Assembly: GCA_964410725.1 (NCBI GenBank)
Contig: CAYPID010000007.1
Location: forward strand, 3,207-67,206
Length of the DNA stretch: 64,000 nucleotides
From: CALAZP01 sp964410725
GTDB lineage: Bacteria > Bacteroidota > Bacteroidia > Chitinophagales > Saprospiraceae
Direction of reading: 5' to 3'
Shown: positions 62,626 through 64,000 of the stretch, piece after piece
How the letters are laid out: each line of letters opens with the position of its first letter
Numbering within the stretch: the first letter of the stretch is position 1
Program-made: the position numbers and the translations under genes
Notes under the pieces: generated by a model
What the model was told of the DNA's origin: nothing
The model's input: only the letters and a program-made list of their open reading frames with translations
Database searches by the model: none

Positions 62626-63597
62626 TTGGAAACGACGACCAAAATCCCGGGCGCTGCTGAGGCTTGTATTTCTTTGTTTTCAGAGGCAAAGTTTACGGCA
62701 AACTTAGCTGCGATGGCAACAGAAGAGCTGTTGTTCATGGCGTTAGCAAGCGTAAGGGTTAATCCAACACAGTCCATAGATTTGTTAAACAAAATATGGG
62801 AAAGACAAACGAAGGATGGTTTTTTACCTGCCTTCATTTCTGATGAATCTCCTGCTCTTCCCTTGGCGGGATTAATATTAGAAAAAATCTACCGATCAGT
62901 TCCCGTTGGTGCAGGAATCGAAAATCATTTCAAACAATACGTTGAAAAGGCGCTATTAAATCACCGGTGGTGGTATAAGAATGCTGCGGATGAGGAAACC
63001 TCGATTCTAAAAGTTTCTTATGATTGGGAGCATACTGCTATTAAAAGATTAGTGACTGCTATCTTCAACGACGATTTATTAGTTCATAAAAATGAGGGCG
63101 ATGCTCCAGGCGTTTTGTTTAACGCCATCATTGCAGCCTCTAATGAAAGTCTCATTCATTTGGGAGGTAAATTGGGATTGGATATTTCGGATTTGATGTA
63201 TGCCCAGGAAATGGGGATATATTGTTTAGATGAAAAGTATTGGAATGATTCCATGGGTACTTATAATATTGGACCATCTGAGTATTTGCCCCAACCAATT
63301 AATGAAATGATTTTAATGGTTGGCGGTATTCCAACCCAAGATCAAGCTGAGCAGTTGTTGGCTAGGTTGTGCATTTTTGCAGAATTAGATCAGATGGCTC
63401 TGGAATATCCCGATGCGATTAAGACTACTCCTCAATTCATTTCCTTAATGGAACAGCCTTTCTTTAGTTGGTTGTTGATTAATGGACTCTTAAGATATGA
63501 CATGGAGGATATGGCTGAGGTTGCCAGTGGGTTTTTCTTAAAATTGTTTGAGTCTCAATATTCAAATTCGTTGTTTGTTTTTTTATGTGATTTGTAA
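62626..63597 (+). CDS. (alpha/alpha)-barrel glycosidase-like protein of unknown function
   Basis: 323 residues from TTG 62626, the only start after an in-frame stop at 62611-62613; the next ATG is at 62713. The pattern LLNKIWERQTKDGFLPAF, DWEHTAIKRLV, EMGIYCLDEKYWNDSMGTY, FFSWLLINGLLRYDMEDMAE resembles the helical barrel of GH63/GH15-like hydrolases (mannosylglycerate hydrolase type), but without their N-terminal sandwich. No catalytic acid can be assigned. Divergent from the tetR operon and sharing its palindrome region. Confidence 0.6.
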   Translation: METTTKIPGAAEACISLFSEAKFTANLAAMATEELLFMALASVRVNPTQSIDLLNKIWERQTKDGFLPAFISDESPALPLAGLILEKIYRSVPVGAGIENHFKQYVEKALLNHRWWYKNAADEETSILKVSYDWEHTAIKRLVTAIFNDDLLVHKNEGDAPGVLFNAIIAASNESLIHLGGKLGLDISDLMYAQEMGIYCLDEKYWNDSMGTYNIGPSEYLPQPINEMILMVGGIPTQDQAEQLLARLCIFAELDQMALEYPDAIKTTPQFISLMEQPFFSWLLINGLLRYDMEDMAEVASGFFLKLFESQYSNSLFVFLCDL

Positions 63598-63860
63598 AAC
63601 AATATTATTAAAGTTTGATCATCTAGCTTTTTTTTGTTTATTTGGTTTTTTTTTTTTTAATATTTTTTGGTCTGTGCTTAAAACGACTCTACCTGGCCAA
63701 AACTTTGAAGCCTTTTGGATTCCTTGATATGAGTCTTTTTTTAAGGAGCTTTCAGTTTACTTAATCTAACCTGTAGCTTGATGTAAGTGATTTAGTGCTT
63801 CAAATCTCTTACAATACCTTAATTTTATTACAGTTCTGAGTGTTTAGAACGCCCTCTAAA
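63598..63860. other. Intergenic region before the terminal repeats
   Basis: AT-rich, with runs of T near 63630-63660. No gene, tRNA or clear terminator hairpin is seen. Confidence 0.5.
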
Positions 63861-64000
63861 GGTTTTGATTTTCCGTCGAATTGTACTTTCTATTATTGTA
63901 TAAAGTGATTGAATCGTTTTCTGTAGGTTTTGATTTTCCGTCGAATTGTAATTTCTATTATTGTATAAAGTGATTGAATCGTTTTCTGTAGGTTTCGATT
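63861..64000. repeat. 65-bp tandem direct repeat at window end
   Basis: A unit beginning GGTTTTGATTTTCCGTCGAA starts at 63861, 63926 and 63991, an exact 65-nt period. The first two copies differ by one base (C/A at unit position 26, 63886 vs 63951) and the third, cut by the window end, by T/C at its sixth base. The complete unit is repeated, including what would be spacers, so it is not a CRISPR array. The end lies outside the window. Confidence 0.85.

Noticed and set aside
63861..64000. CRISPR array
   Set aside because: The 65-bp unit repeats in full with a single mismatch between the two complete copies; a CRISPR array would have differing spacers. No cas genes in the window.

Overview
The window looks like a draft or metagenome-assembled contig of a Bacteroidota bacterium, probably Saprospiria-like. 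Pointers: promoters carry the Bacteroidota -7 element TAnnTTTG; starts mostly lack strong Shine-Dalgarno sequences; there is type IX secretion/gliding machinery (PorU, PorV, a PorP/SprF protein, GldJ) and T9SS C-terminal sorting domains; carotenoid genes fit a saproxanthin/myxol-type pigment; S14, L28, L33 and L36 are all zinc-free forms. Two 100-N runs (375-474, 59848-59947) are scaffold placeholders.

Layout. 1-8.4 kb: partial ypdA-type reductase, polyprenyl diphosphate synthase, GH20 lipoprotein, an unknown membrane protein, a NIPSNAP protein and a beta-helix/PA14 protein. 8.5-27.2 kb: one long + strand str-S10-spc-alpha ribosomal cluster (rpsL to rplQ, with fusA, secY, map, infA, rpoA; no tuf), with internal promoters before rpsJ and infA, unusual spacers before rpsJ, rplC, rpsH and rplQ that can fold, and a strong terminator. 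27.3-31.0 kb: carA, eno, a DivIC/FtsB-like gene and sucD. 31.2-37.4 kb (- strand): a very large multi-TM histidine kinase followed by crtD/crtI-like, cruF-like and crtZ-like genes. 37.4-37.8 kb: RNase P RNA.

38.2-42.8 kb (- strand): an iron-uptake operon of a DtxR/MntR regulator, a membrane-anchored DtxR-FeoA hybrid, and FeoB encoded as two separate proteins (G domain, then permease), under a TTTAGG-N4-CCTAAA palindrome; a PepSY-like membrane gene lies next to it. 42.8-54.1 kb: porU-porV, porP/sprF, gldJ-murF, an arginase-fold protein lacking the metal ligands, and an OmpA-family protein. 54.1-58.2 kb: ribA, ftsY, the rpmB-rpmG-DUF4295 group, tRNA-Arg and a T9SS-exported subtilase. 58.3-64 kb: a thioredoxin-fold lipoprotein, a 103-bp tandem repeat broken by an assembly gap, a TetR/sulfotransferase-like/class IV aminotransferase operon with a palindromic operator candidate, an (alpha/alpha)-barrel-like protein, and the start of a 65-bp tandem repeat running off the window.

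Most of the window is housekeeping. The parts most likely to hold undescribed biology are the Feo operon architecture, the structured spacer before rplQ, the sulfotransferase/aminotransferase pair and the non-catalytic arginase-like protein.
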